This document shows, one piece after another, positions 1 through 7,056 of a stretch of DNA of 7,737 nt; position 1 is the stretch's first letter; every line of letters starts with the position of its first letter. This DNA comes from Flavobacterium sp. (GTDB lineage Bacteria; Bacteroidota; Bacteroidia; Flavobacteriales; Flavobacteriaceae): positions 1-7,737 of the forward strand of contig JANJWE010000313.1 in the NCBI GenBank assembly GCA_024709705.1, given 5' to 3'. Made by a program: the position numbers and the translations under genes. The notes below the pieces were generated by a model, which was given only the letters and a program-made list of their open reading frames with translations, was not told where the DNA came from and did no database searches.

Positions 1-387
1 GAAGGAGCACAAGGTGATGCTACTTTGCGTTCGTTTATGAATTGGGAAGACCTCAAAACCAATGGAAACACGAAAAATGTATTGACGCATTTTCAAAAAA
101 TTGGACAGTTTCGAAAAAACCATCCGGCGGTTGGAGCGGGAATGCATAAAGAAATTTCAAAAGCTCCGTTTTATACTTTCAGCAGAACCTTTACCAAAGG
201 TGATTTTACTGATAAAGTTGTAATTGGTTTGGAATTACCTTTCGGAAAAAAAGAAATCAATGTTTCATCCATTTTTGAAGATGGAACTGAAGTTCACGAT
301 GCTTTTTCAGGAATTTCAACTACTGTAAAAGATGGAAAAGTGATGATTGATAGTCAGATGGGGATAGTGTTGTTGGAGAGAAAATAA
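1..387 (+). CDS. alpha-amylase family (GH13) protein, C-terminal fragment
   Basis: The reading frame is open from the first base of the window, so this is the last 128 residues of a longer protein whose start lies upstream. The visible part begins EGAQGDATLRSFMNWEDL, which resembles the end of the GH13 catalytic barrel in Bacteroidota alpha-amylases. It continues with a helix and the phrase FRKNHPAVGAG, also typical of these enzymes (family recognition from memory). The last ~75 residues alternate short hydrophobic strands and turns and end in GIVLLERK, which fits the C-terminal beta-sandwich of GH13 enzymes. Such proteins hydrolyse alpha-1,4-glucans, and in Flavobacterium they often belong to starch-utilisation (sus-type) loci, but no neighbouring sus gene is visible here. 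The catalytic Asp/Glu residues lie outside the window, so activity cannot be judged. An internal TTG at 25 could start translation only of a fragment and is not a real start. Confidence 0.75.
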   Translation, partial: EGAQGDATLRSFMNWEDLKTNGNTKNVLTHFQKIGQFRKNHPAVGAGMHKEISKAPFYTFSRTFTKGDFTDKVVIGLELPFGKKEINVSSIFEDGTEVHDAFSGISTTVKDGKVMIDSQMGIVLLERK

Positions 388-413
388 ATTCAATAATACT
401 TTTTTATACATTA

Positions 414-455
414 AAATCGTTTATAAACTATATTAGTTCATAAGCGGTTTTTTTT
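414..455 (+). terminator. Rho-independent terminator after the amylase gene
   Basis: A 15-base arm (414-428) pairs with 436-450 across a 7-base loop (429-435). Fourteen of 15 positions pair, counting G-U pairs, with a single A-C mismatch near the loop. A run of eight T (448-455) starts within the last pairs of the stem and continues past it. It lies 27 bases after the amylase stop codon, where an intrinsic terminator is expected, and it separates that gene from the promoter of the next one. Confidence 0.8.
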
Positions 456-481
456 ATACAAAATAAAGACAGCATTATTCC

Positions 482-489
482 TATATTTG
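482..489 (+). promoter_or_regulatory. Bacteroidota -7 promoter box (TATATTTG)
   Basis: TATATTTG matches the Bacteroidota primary-sigma -7 consensus TAnnTTTG exactly and lies 29 bases upstream of the ATG at 519. It is downstream of the terminator, so it could drive the large outer-membrane protein gene independently. No clear TTTG -33 box is present at the usual 17-23 base spacing; the only candidate is the T-run of the terminator, which is too far away. The call rests on the -7 box and its position. Confidence 0.5.
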
Positions 490-518
490 AACACATCTAT
501 AAAAAACAACACTTTTTA

Positions 519-3500
519 ATGAATTTTCTTAGCATAAATTCTGATTCAAAGCCACTTCGACAACGAATTATTCTTTTGTTTTTTATAGGAATTTTGACAG
601 GTTGCACCACTTACAAAACCCAACTGGGCAGTCAAGCCACTTCGTTTTACAACAATCAATCGCTTGATACCACCACCATTGTGTATTCGGTTTTTTTAAC
701 AGGAAATGCAGCAAATACACAAAATGATGGGGCTACTCCTACACTATCAAACTTTAAAAAACGGTTGGAAGCCGCTTCAAAAAATAGTACCGTCCTATTT
801 TTAGGCGATAATGTTTTTCCAGTAAAAGGTATAAGCGAAAATCGTTCACAAGGTGAGGAAAAACTTTTAAAACAGTTACAACTGACGGATAAATTCAAAG
901 GAAACGTATTCTTTCTTCCCGGTGATTACGATTGGGGTAGAGGCTTAAAAGATTTAAAAACTCAAGAAGATTTTATAACTCAAAAGTCAAAAAAAACAGC
1001 TAGTGTAATCCCTCAAAAAGGCTGTGGCATTGAAGTAATTTCTTTAAGTCCAACCGTTGAACTGGTAGCACTCAACTCGCAATGGCTTTTAGAAGATTGG
1101 GACAAACATCCGGAAATCAATTCCGGTTGTAGCGTAAAAACCAAAGAACAACTTTTTGAAGATTTAGACGATCTCCTTCGTCAAAACCCACACAAGACGG
1201 TGCTTCTTGCCACTCATCATCCGCTTTTGAGCAATGGCGTCTATGGCGGACAATACTCATTACGAGAGCAAATTTTTCCGTTAGAAAAAAATATTCCTTT
1301 ACCGATAATTGGGAGTTTTTACAATCTTTACAGAAAAGCGAGTGGCACCAATCCTTTGGATTTACAACATGTAGCCTATAAAGAAATGAACGATCGCATC
1401 AAAAGCATCGTTCAAAAATACCAAAATGTGGTAGTGGTTTCGGGTCACGAACAAAATTTACAATACATCAACAAAGAGGGTATTCAGCAAATAATCAGTG
1501 GCTCCGGTGCTCATTTTACGGAAGCAAGAACGGTTAACGCAAAAGATTTTAGCTTTGGAGGAAACGGATATGCCATTGTAGATATTTTTGCTAACGGAGC
1601 TTCTACCGTTTCATTTTATACAACTTCAAACCGAAAAGAAGTGTTGCTTTTCAAGCAAAAAATCAGCGAACCGGAATCCGATGAGAAACATCGCAATTAT
1701 CCTAAACCCGTTGATTCAGAAATCAAACGCTCCATATTGGGTAAACCCGTAAGTCGAAAAAGCGATATATATCAATTTCTTTGGGGCAAACATTACAAAA
1801 GTTATTACAAACAAAATATTGTAGTGCCAACTGCCACTTTAGACACCCTATTTGGTGGATTAAAACCCTTAGGATTAGATACAGAAAATGCAACTACTGC
1901 ACTGTTAAGTGCCGACAAAAACGGGAAAGAATACGTAATAACCCCTTTACAAAAAGATGCAGCTTCTTTTTTTAAATCTATTGCTTATAGAAACGATGCT
2001 TTTTCCAACCCAAATTCCAATTCTTTATCCGAAGACTTTCTTAGAGATTACTTTACTACCCTTCATCCGTACATCCCTTTGATAATTCCAACGTTGTCTC
2101 AAGCCATTAATGTGACAGCTATTCCTCATAAATTGTATTACATTCCCAATCAAAATTCGTTAGGAAAATACAACACCTCCTTTGGCAATCAATTCTATTA
2201 TGTGGCACCCAAAGCCAATGCTACTCAAAAAAACAGTACTGTATTTGGAAAACCCAACAACATTATTGATACAGATGAAATGCTTCACTTAATTAGAACC
2301 AATAAAAATCACGAAGTAGATCAAGTAGCCTATGTAAGAGCCCGCTTGTTTGACATGCTCATTGGAGATTGGGATAAGCAAGCTAAAAACTGGCGATGGG
2401 CTGTATTTCAAGAAAAAAATAAAGTAATTTACAAACCTATACCTTTAAATCGAGATCAGGCTTTTGCAAAATATGATGGAGCTTTTCTTAAACTTTTAAA
2501 AACAGTACCGGAAATGGGGCAAATGCATTCCTACTCCTATAACTATCCAAATCCAAAAAAATTCAATGCAGAAGTTTATGCTTTAGATTTGGCTCTTTTG
2601 GCCTCTGTCGATGAAAAGCTATGGAAGGAACAAGCCCAATACATCCAAGAACATTTAACAAATGACATCATTAACAAAGCTTTTTTGGAATTGCCTTATG
2701 AATTGCAAGATGAAACTACATCCAAATTGAAACTCTACTTGAGTAACCGCTTGAAAAAATTACCTCAAATTGCTCAAAATTACCAAAAGATAATCGATAA
2801 AAAAGTAGTCATTGTTGGCACCCTTGAAAATGATGTATTTGTCATCAATCGAAATTCAAACGGACGAACAACCGTAGCCGTTTACAATGGAAAAAAGATT
2901 CCTGCCAATCTTATTTTTGAACGCACTTTCTCAAAAAAACAAACCCGTGAAATTTGGATATTTGGTCTGGAAGGGAAAGACGAATTTAGCATGGAAGGAA
3001 AAGAATCCAATGTCATTAAAATTCGACTAATTGGGGGTTTAAATCAAGATTCGTATGTAGTTGAAAATGGCAAAAAAGTGAAAATTCACGATTTTATTTC
3101 CAATTCAGGCACCATTCAAAAAGATTCGAAAACCACTGTTTTGCTATCCAACGATTACGAAACCAATACCTACAACTACAAGAGACCAAAGTTTAACTCT
3201 TTAGCAACGGCACCGGTTTTTGGCTTTAATCCTGATGATGGTATGCGTGTGGGAATTCGTTTTGACTTTACACAAAATGGTTTTACAGGTCAGCCCTACT
3301 CTCAAAAACATCGTTTGCAAACACAATATTATTTTGCGACTCAAGGCTACGACTTAGCTTACAGTGGATGGATTAAAAAAGCATGGGGCAAGTATGATTT
3401 AGTGGTAGATGCTTCGGCTACAAGTACCAATTTTGTTCAAAATTTCTTTGGTTTCGGAAACGAAACAACCTATGATACCAATACCGATTTTGATTACAAT

Positions 3501-4232
3501 AGAGTTCGCATGAGTTCGTATAAAGTAAGTCCGGGATTAGTTTGGCAAAAAACAAGAGCTACCACCTTAACTGCCCGAGCTCATTTTGAGGCTTTTCAAG
3601 TTGAAAACACCCCAAATCGATTTATTTCTGAAACACCCATTCCCAATCGTATTTTTGATTTTCAACCTTTTGCCGGGATTGGTTTGTCTTATCTATTTAA
3701 AAATTACAACAACGCTTTTGTACCTTCTCTAGGTATGGCATTTCATGCAGATGCCAAGTGGACTGTTAATGTAAATGACTTCACACAACAAATTCCGAGT
3801 GCGTCGGCAAGTTTGAATTTGGTTTATAAATTAACCCCAAATAAAGAATGGATTTTTGAAACTACATTGAAAGGTTCCCATCTTTTTAGTGATAATTTCG
3901 AATTTTATCAAGCTGCATTTTTGGGAGGAGATACCAATTTACGTGGATTTCGAGACAATCGGTTTGCGGGAAAAGCATCGTTTTTTCAAGGTTCGGATTT
4001 GCGGTATTTTATAGGCCAAATTAAAAATCCGTTTGCTCCCATTAATTATGGAGCTTTTATAGGTTTTGATTATGGCAGAGTTTGGTTTCCTGAAGAAATT
4101 TCAAATCGATGGCATCAATCAACCGGATTTGGTGTTTGGATGAATAGCAGCAATGTGATATCATCAACCCTTTCCTATTTTCATTCCAGTGACGGCGGAC
4201 GAATTGCATTTGGGATGAAATTTAATTTTTAG
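519..4232 (+). CDS. lipidated metallophosphoesterase-like / Omp85-barrel outer-membrane protein
   Basis: This 1237-residue protein has several parts. Residues 1-29 form a lipoprotein signal: a basic stretch (KPLRQR), a hydrophobic core and the lipobox LTGC with C29. Residues ~54-380 follow the calcineurin/purple-acid-phosphatase motif order: TGNAA (61-65), GDN (96-98), GDYDW (135-139), THHP (232-235) and GHEQN (309-313). Several usual metal ligands are replaced, so activity is doubtful. Residues ~400-700 hold an unnamed domain with QKD (478-480), GDWDKQAKNW (616-625) and NRDQAF (644-649), reminiscent of kinase-type loops. Residues ~760-890 are beta-rich, with GLEGKDEF and IGGLNQDS. Residues ~897-1237 look like a D15/BamA-type barrel, with LRGF at 1141-1144 (the Omp85 family has a conserved RGF/RGY) and a terminal Phe. 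Inferred topology: N-terminus lipid-anchored at the outer membrane, soluble domains in the periplasm, barrel in the membrane. No acidic lipoprotein-export signal follows C29. The ATG at 519 is the only start that keeps the signal peptide. Substrate or partner is unknown. Confidence 0.85.
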   Translation: MNFLSINSDSKPLRQRIILLFFIGILTGCTTYKTQLGSQATSFYNNQSLDTTTIVYSVFLTGNAANTQNDGATPTLSNFKKRLEAASKNSTVLFLGDNVFPVKGISENRSQGEEKLLKQLQLTDKFKGNVFFLPGDYDWGRGLKDLKTQEDFITQKSKKTASVIPQKGCGIEVISLSPTVELVALNSQWLLEDWDKHPEINSGCSVKTKEQLFEDLDDLLRQNPHKTVLLATHHPLLSNGVYGGQYSLREQIFPLEKNIPLPIIGSFYNLYRKASGTNPLDLQHVAYKEMNDRIKSIVQKYQNVVVVSGHEQNLQYINKEGIQQIISGSGAHFTEARTVNAKDFSFGGNGYAIVDIFANGASTVSFYTTSNRKEVLLFKQKISEPESDEKHRNYPKPVDSEIKRSILGKPVSRKSDIYQFLWGKHYKSYYKQNIVVPTATLDTLFGGLKPLGLDTENATTALLSADKNGKEYVITPLQKDAASFFKSIAYRNDAFSNPNSNSLSEDFLRDYFTTLHPYIPLIIPTLSQAINVTAIPHKLYYIPNQNSLGKYNTSFGNQFYYVAPKANATQKNSTVFGKPNNIIDTDEMLHLIRTNKNHEVDQVAYVRARLFDMLIGDWDKQAKNWRWAVFQEKNKVIYKPIPLNRDQAFAKYDGAFLKLLKTVPEMGQMHSYSYNYPNPKKFNAEVYALDLALLASVDEKLWKEQAQYIQEHLTNDIINKAFLELPYELQDETTSKLKLYLSNRLKKLPQIAQNYQKIIDKKVVIVGTLENDVFVINRNSNGRTTVAVYNGKKIPANLIFERTFSKKQTREIWIFGLEGKDEFSMEGKESNVIKIRLIGGLNQDSYVVENGKKVKIHDFISNSGTIQKDSKTTVLLSNDYETNTYNYKRPKFNSLATAPVFGFNPDDGMRVGIRFDFTQNGFTGQPYSQKHRLQTQYYFATQGYDLAYSGWIKKAWGKYDLVVDASATSTNFVQNFFGFGNETTYDTNTDFDYNRVRMSSYKVSPGLVWQKTRATTLTARAHFEAFQVENTPNRFISETPIPNRIFDFQPFAGIGLSYLFKNYNNAFVPSLGMAFHADAKWTVNVNDFTQQIPSASASLNLVYKLTPNKEWIFETTLKGSHLFSDNFEFYQAAFLGGDTNLRGFRDNRFAGKASFFQGSDLRYFIGQIKNPFAPINYGAFIGFDYGRVWFPEEISNRWHQSTGFGVWMNSSNVISSTLSYFHSSDGGRIAFGMKFNF

Positions 4233-4239
4233 GTTTTGC

Positions 4240-4314
4240 CACGAATACACGAATATTTTTTGATAGCCTCTGATTCGCTGATTTTTTGAAACTTAATCAG
4301 CAAATCAGTGGCTA
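4240..4314. repeat. small tandem repeat plus 20-bp inverted repeat, likely dispersed element
   Basis: Two perfect tandem copies of CACGAATA (4240-4247, 4248-4255) are followed by an inverted repeat. Arm 4264-4283 and arm 4295-4314 match at 18 of 20 positions across an 11-base loop. Each arm also holds two GATT-type units (CTGATT..GCTGATT), so the element is repetitive within itself. No T-run follows on either strand, so it is a poor intrinsic terminator, although a transcript would fold into a stable hairpin. It resembles short GCCACGAAT / CAGTGGC-type intergenic repeats that I recall from Flavobacterium genomes. That link is from memory and was not searched. Confidence 0.6.
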
Positions 4315-4389
4315 AAAATTAACCTAATCTTGATGCATAAAAAAACTTTTTGTGGAATTGATTTTTCAACTTTGTGAAAATCTTTACCT

Positions 4390-5136
4390 ATGAAACCAAA
4401 TTGTTATTTGTTAGCTATCTTAGCCCTGGCATTCATCAATTGTTCAAAAATGAAAAAACCACTCAACATTGGTCATCGTGGAGCGATGGGTCATGAAACC
4501 GAAAACACCATGGCTTCTGTTAAAAAAGCATTGGAGTTACATGTAGATAGGATTGAAATTGATGTTTTTTTGATCAAAAGCGGTGAATTGGTAGTTTTTC
4601 ATGATGAAATTTTAGATAGCCTGACCAATACTTCCGGAAGAATTGAAGATTTTACATTTGAAGAATTACAGAAAGTTATAGTAAAAGGAAATCATCGCAT
4701 TCCAACATTAAACGAAATAATTGAAACCATTGATAAAAAAGTCTCTTTGAACATTGAATTAAAAGGAAAAAATACAGCCCAACCTACTTTTGAATTATTG
4801 GAAAAATATTATCAAAAAGGTTGGAATAAGGAAGATTTTCTGATTTCCAGTTTTTTATGGACGGAATTAGAAACGTTTAGAAAATTAGATCCGGAAATTC
4901 CGATTGCCGTTTTGACAGAAGAAAATCCATTAAAATCGATTCCTACTGCCAAAAAATTAAATGCGGTAGCCATTAATCCTTGGTGGGAAACATTGACAAA
5001 AGAAAATGTGGAAGCAATTCACAAAGAAGGTTTTCACATTTATACCTACACTGTAAACGAACCCAAAGATCTAAAATGGGTAACCGAATTGGGAGTAGAT
5101 GGAATTTTTTGTAATTTCCCCGAAAGATTACATTGA
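4390..5136 (+). CDS. glycerophosphodiester phosphodiesterase family lipoprotein
   Basis: This 248-residue protein has the GDPD TIM-barrel signature in full. GHRG at 28-31 carries the catalytic His and Arg. ENT at 38-40, E56 and D58 (EID), H71-D72 (FHDE) and E123/K125 (IELKG) supply the metal and catalytic residues. Length fits a single-domain enzyme. The family hydrolyses glycerophosphodiesters such as glycerophosphocholine to glycerol-3-phosphate and an alcohol. Residues 1-18 look like a lipoprotein signal ending FINC (C18). Asn before Cys is unusual but tolerated in Bacteroidota. Lysines, not acidic residues, follow the Cys, so there is no surface-export signal and a periplasmic site is likely. 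The ATG at 4390 keeps this signal; Met21 or Met23 would give a cytosolic form. The stop codon overlaps the start of the next gene by one base, so the two are probably one operon. No strong promoter box was found upstream. Confidence 0.9.
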   Translation: MKPNCYLLAILALAFINCSKMKKPLNIGHRGAMGHETENTMASVKKALELHVDRIEIDVFLIKSGELVVFHDEILDSLTNTSGRIEDFTFEELQKVIVKGNHRIPTLNEIIETIDKKVSLNIELKGKNTAQPTFELLEKYYQKGWNKEDFLISSFLWTELETFRKLDPEIPIAVLTEENPLKSIPTAKKLNAVAINPWWETLTKENVEAIHKEGFHIYTYTVNEPKDLKWVTELGVDGIFCNFPERLH

Positions 5137-6338
5137 TGTTTGATGTCCTGATTGTAGGGGGTGGAGCAGCCGGTTTTTTTACCGCTATTAACATCGCCGA
5201 AAAAAACCCAAAATATAAAATTGCGATTCTGGAACGTGGAAAAGAAGTGCTAACCAAAGTGCGTATTTCCGGTGGCGGAAGATGCAATGTTACGCATGCC
5301 TGTTTTGTTCCCAATGATTTAGTGAAATTTTATCCCCGTGGCGAAAAAGAGTTGCGTGGACCTTTTCATCAGTTTTGCTCTGGTGATACCATCGAATGGT
5401 TTGAAAAACATGGTGTGGAATTAAAAATTGAAGAAGACGGGAGAATGTTTCCGGTTTCTGATTCTTCCCAAACCATTATTGATTGTTTTTTGAATGCCGT
5501 CAAAAAGCATAAAATTGAAATATTAACCGGACAAAGTGTGCAATCCATTTTTCGCTCAGAGGCGAGTTGGAAGGTAGAAACCCCTCAACAAACGTTTCGT
5601 TGTGAAAATTTGGTAATGACTACGGGAAGTAATCCTAAAATTTGGGAAATACTTGAAAAATTGGGCCATACTATTGTGCCTCCGGTGCCTTCCCTATTTA
5701 CCTTTAACATCAAAGACAAACGAATTAAAGACTTAATGGGCGTTTCGGCTTTTGCCTCGGTAAAAGTAAAAGACTCAAAACTTTCGGCGTCCGGACCCTT
5801 GTTAATTACCCACTGGGGCATGAGTGGGCCAGGTATTTTACGGCTTTCGGCTTGGGGAGCACGAGAATTATTTGACAAAAACTACCAGTTTATTTTACAA
5901 GTGAATTGGTTGAATGATGCCACTTTGGAAGAGACCGAAAACCATTTGAAAAAACTCAAATTGGAACACTCCAAAAAAGGGGTTGCCAAAAAATCACCTT
6001 TTGATTTCCCGAATCGATTGTGGGAAAGTTTGGTTTTGGCTTCGGAAATTTCGTTGGAAACCAAATGGGCCGAATTATCCAAAAAACAGCTTCAAAATTT
6101 GGCTTTGCAATTAACCCATGGCCAATTTCAAGTGAATGGCAAGAGTACGTTTAAAGAAGAATTTGTAACCGCCGGTGGTATTGATTTGAAAGAAATTAAT
6201 TTCAAAACCATGGAAAGTAAATTACTTCCCAACGTCTATTTTGCCGGAGAAATTTTAAACATTGATGCCATAACGGGTGGATTTAATTTTCAAAATGCAT
6301 GGACGGGCGGATTTATTGTGAGCCAAAGTCTTGTTTAA
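5136..6338 (+). CDS. HI0933/BaiN (YhiN)-family NAD(P)/FAD-dependent oxidoreductase
   Basis: This 400-residue flavoprotein has the HI0933-family landmarks in order. The N-terminal dinucleotide fold has GGGAAG (8-13) and the ribose-binding acidic residue E33 at the end of strand two (ILER). SGGGRCNVTH follows at 45-54, TTGS at 162-165, HWGMSGPGIL at 226-235 and VTAGGI at 344-349. The C-terminal FAD-binding segment has YFAGE (368-372), D377 and GGFNFQNAWTGG (381-392). Known relatives include HI0933, YhiN and BaiN, a bile-acid reductase of clostridia. Most members are of unknown substrate, and nothing here points to bile acids. No signal peptide is present, so it is cytosolic. The ATG at 5136 is chosen over the TTG at 5133: it gives the usual M-x-D-V-x-I-V-G-G-G start and a TGATG overlap with the upstream GDPD gene, suggesting translational coupling. 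Confidence 0.9.
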   Translation: MFDVLIVGGGAAGFFTAINIAEKNPKYKIAILERGKEVLTKVRISGGGRCNVTHACFVPNDLVKFYPRGEKELRGPFHQFCSGDTIEWFEKHGVELKIEEDGRMFPVSDSSQTIIDCFLNAVKKHKIEILTGQSVQSIFRSEASWKVETPQQTFRCENLVMTTGSNPKIWEILEKLGHTIVPPVPSLFTFNIKDKRIKDLMGVSAFASVKVKDSKLSASGPLLITHWGMSGPGILRLSAWGARELFDKNYQFILQVNWLNDATLEETENHLKKLKLEHSKKGVAKKSPFDFPNRLWESLVLASEISLETKWAELSKKQLQNLALQLTHGQFQVNGKSTFKEEFVTAGGIDLKEINFKTMESKLLPNVYFAGEILNIDAITGGFNFQNAWTGGFIVSQSLV

Positions 6339-6355
6339 AAACACTTCTCCCCTGC

Positions 6356-6486
6356 CCGGGATTGAAACGGAAAGCCCGGAGCAAAAAAACACTCATTTTC
6401 TTGAACCAAAAAAGCGACCAAAGGAAGCTATTTTGGGTTTATTGAAAATTGTGTTTTGGGGCGAGGACTTGTAGTGAAAAGCCCGA
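6356..6486. repeat. structured intergenic element with GC-rich hairpin and direct repeat
   Basis: The 162-base gap between two convergent genes has no coding capacity but is dense in structure. CCGGG (6356-6360) pairs with CCCGG (6375-6379) across a 14-base loop. GGAAAGCCCGG (6369-6379) recurs as GAAAAGCCCGA (6476-6486), 9 of 11 bases identical, at the other end of the gap. A long AU-rich hairpin lies between them (listed separately). The GC-rich edges contrast with the AT-rich surroundings. The phrase GGAAAGCCCG followed by an A-run resembles dispersed intergenic elements I recall from Flavobacterium genomes; this was not checked by search. Confidence 0.5.
6383..6457 (-). terminator. AU-rich hairpin, probable terminator of the DUF456 gene
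   Basis: An outer stem pairs 6386-6400 with 6444-6457, with a one-base bulge and a mismatch. An inner stem pairs 6406-6415 with 6427-6436, nine of ten, around an 11-base loop. Read on the minus strand, the stem ends in a run of seven T (complement of 6383-6389), the layout of an intrinsic terminator, about 45 bases beyond the DUF456 stop. On the plus strand the stem ends in TTTT followed by GGGG, so termination of the flavoprotein transcript would be weaker. The stem is AU-rich and imperfect, which lowers confidence. Confidence 0.45.
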
Positions 6487-6500
6487 TAAGGCCCAAAAAA

Positions 6501-7001
6501 TTAAAACAATTCGCTTCGGTATTCCCAAACTTTGATTAGAAATAAGCCCAAAAACACAACAGTAACTACAAATTTCATAAACGTTGAAGCCAAAAACCCG
6601 ATAAAAGAGCCGGTTGCGGCCTTGAATGCTTTTTGAGAATCACCGGAATCGTTGAGCATTTCCCCTACAAATGCCCCTACAAATGGCCCGATTATAAATC
6701 CAAATGGGATGGGAGCGAAAATACCAATCACTAATCCAATATTTGTTCCCCAAATGCCGTATTTGCTTCCGCCAAAACGTTTGGTTCCCTGAGCCGGAAT
6801 GACATAATCGAGAATGCCAACTCCAATGGCTACAACCAAAGTAATACCCAAAACGGTGTAACTCACCGGTACGGCTTTTGTTAGATAAAGTAACAATAAT
6901 CCGACCCAACTAATAGGCGGACCAGGTAAAACGGGTAAAAAACTACCAAGAATGCCAATGATCATTAAAATAAAACCGATGCATAAAAGTATAGTATCCA
7001 T
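6501..7001 (-). CDS. DUF456 domain-containing inner-membrane protein
   Basis: This 166-residue protein is almost entirely hydrophobic and glycine-rich, and its length fits the DUF456 family. Likely membrane segments are at ~3-20, 29-41, 47-66, 85-113 (with glycine-zipper spacing) and 133-158. The family landmark LPVLPGPPISW (22-32) sits between the first two segments. The polar loop around 70-84 (PAQGTKRFGGSKYGIWG) and the motif GPFVGAFVGE (105-114) are also typical. No biochemical function is established for DUF456, so none is assigned. The ATG at 7001-6999 (minus strand) gives a hydrophobic first segment directly from residue 3. The gene is convergent with the flavoprotein gene and divergent from the small lipoprotein gene; the 55-base gap to the latter must hold both promoters. 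Confidence 0.85.
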   Translation of the reverse strand: MDTILLCIGFILMIIGILGSFLPVLPGPPISWVGLLLLYLTKAVPVSYTVLGITLVVAIGVGILDYVIPAQGTKRFGGSKYGIWGTNIGLVIGIFAPIPFGFIIGPFVGAFVGEMLNDSGDSQKAFKAATGSFIGFLASTFMKFVVTVVFLGLFLIKVWEYRSELF

Positions 7002-7012
7002 AAATTATTTGT

Positions 7013-7020
7013 TACATTTG
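7013..7020 (+). promoter_or_regulatory. Bacteroidota -7 promoter box (TACATTTG)
   Basis: TACATTTG matches TAnnTTTG exactly and lies 36 bases upstream of the ATG at 7057, in the 55-base gap between two divergent genes. No TTTG -33 box is found at the usual distance upstream, and that -33 region would fall inside the 5' end of the DUF456 gene. The call depends on the -7 match and its position. No equivalent box was found for the minus-strand gene. Confidence 0.4.
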
Positions 7021-7056
7021 ATAAGTTAAAAATATTTTTTTGTAAACAAACGAAAA

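Noticed and set aside
656..898. Minus-strand open frame inside the phosphoesterase domain
   Set aside because: Antisense to a conserved domain, with no recognisable product.
1781..1975. Plus-strand 64-codon frame inside the large gene
   Set aside because: An out-of-frame shadow rich in basic and aromatic residues; the main frame is continuous through it.
4264..4314. Inverted repeat as an intrinsic terminator of the large gene
   Set aside because: The stem is strong but no T-run follows on either strand; it fits a dispersed repeat better.
4367..4374. CAACTTTG as a -7 box for the GDPD gene, with TTTG at 4349-4352 as -33
   Set aside because: The first consensus base is wrong, the spacer is only 14 bases, and the box ends 15 bases from the ATG, which is too close for a confident call.
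5133..5135. TTG as the start of the flavoprotein gene
   Set aside because: The ATG directly after it (5136) gives the standard N-terminus and the classic TGATG overlap, so the TTG is unnecessary.
4973..5314. Minus-strand open frame of 113 codons across the GDPD/flavoprotein junction
   Set aside because: It lies antisense to two well-supported genes, has no recognisable domain, and its composition follows from the opposite strand.
5585..6082. Two minus-strand open frames inside the flavoprotein gene
   Set aside because: They are shadows of a strongly conserved coding frame and have no family resemblance or leader.
6640..6909. Minus-strand open frame of 89 codons inside the DUF456 gene
   Set aside because: It overlaps the DUF456 frame on the same strand; the DUF456 product has clear family motifs and this one has none.
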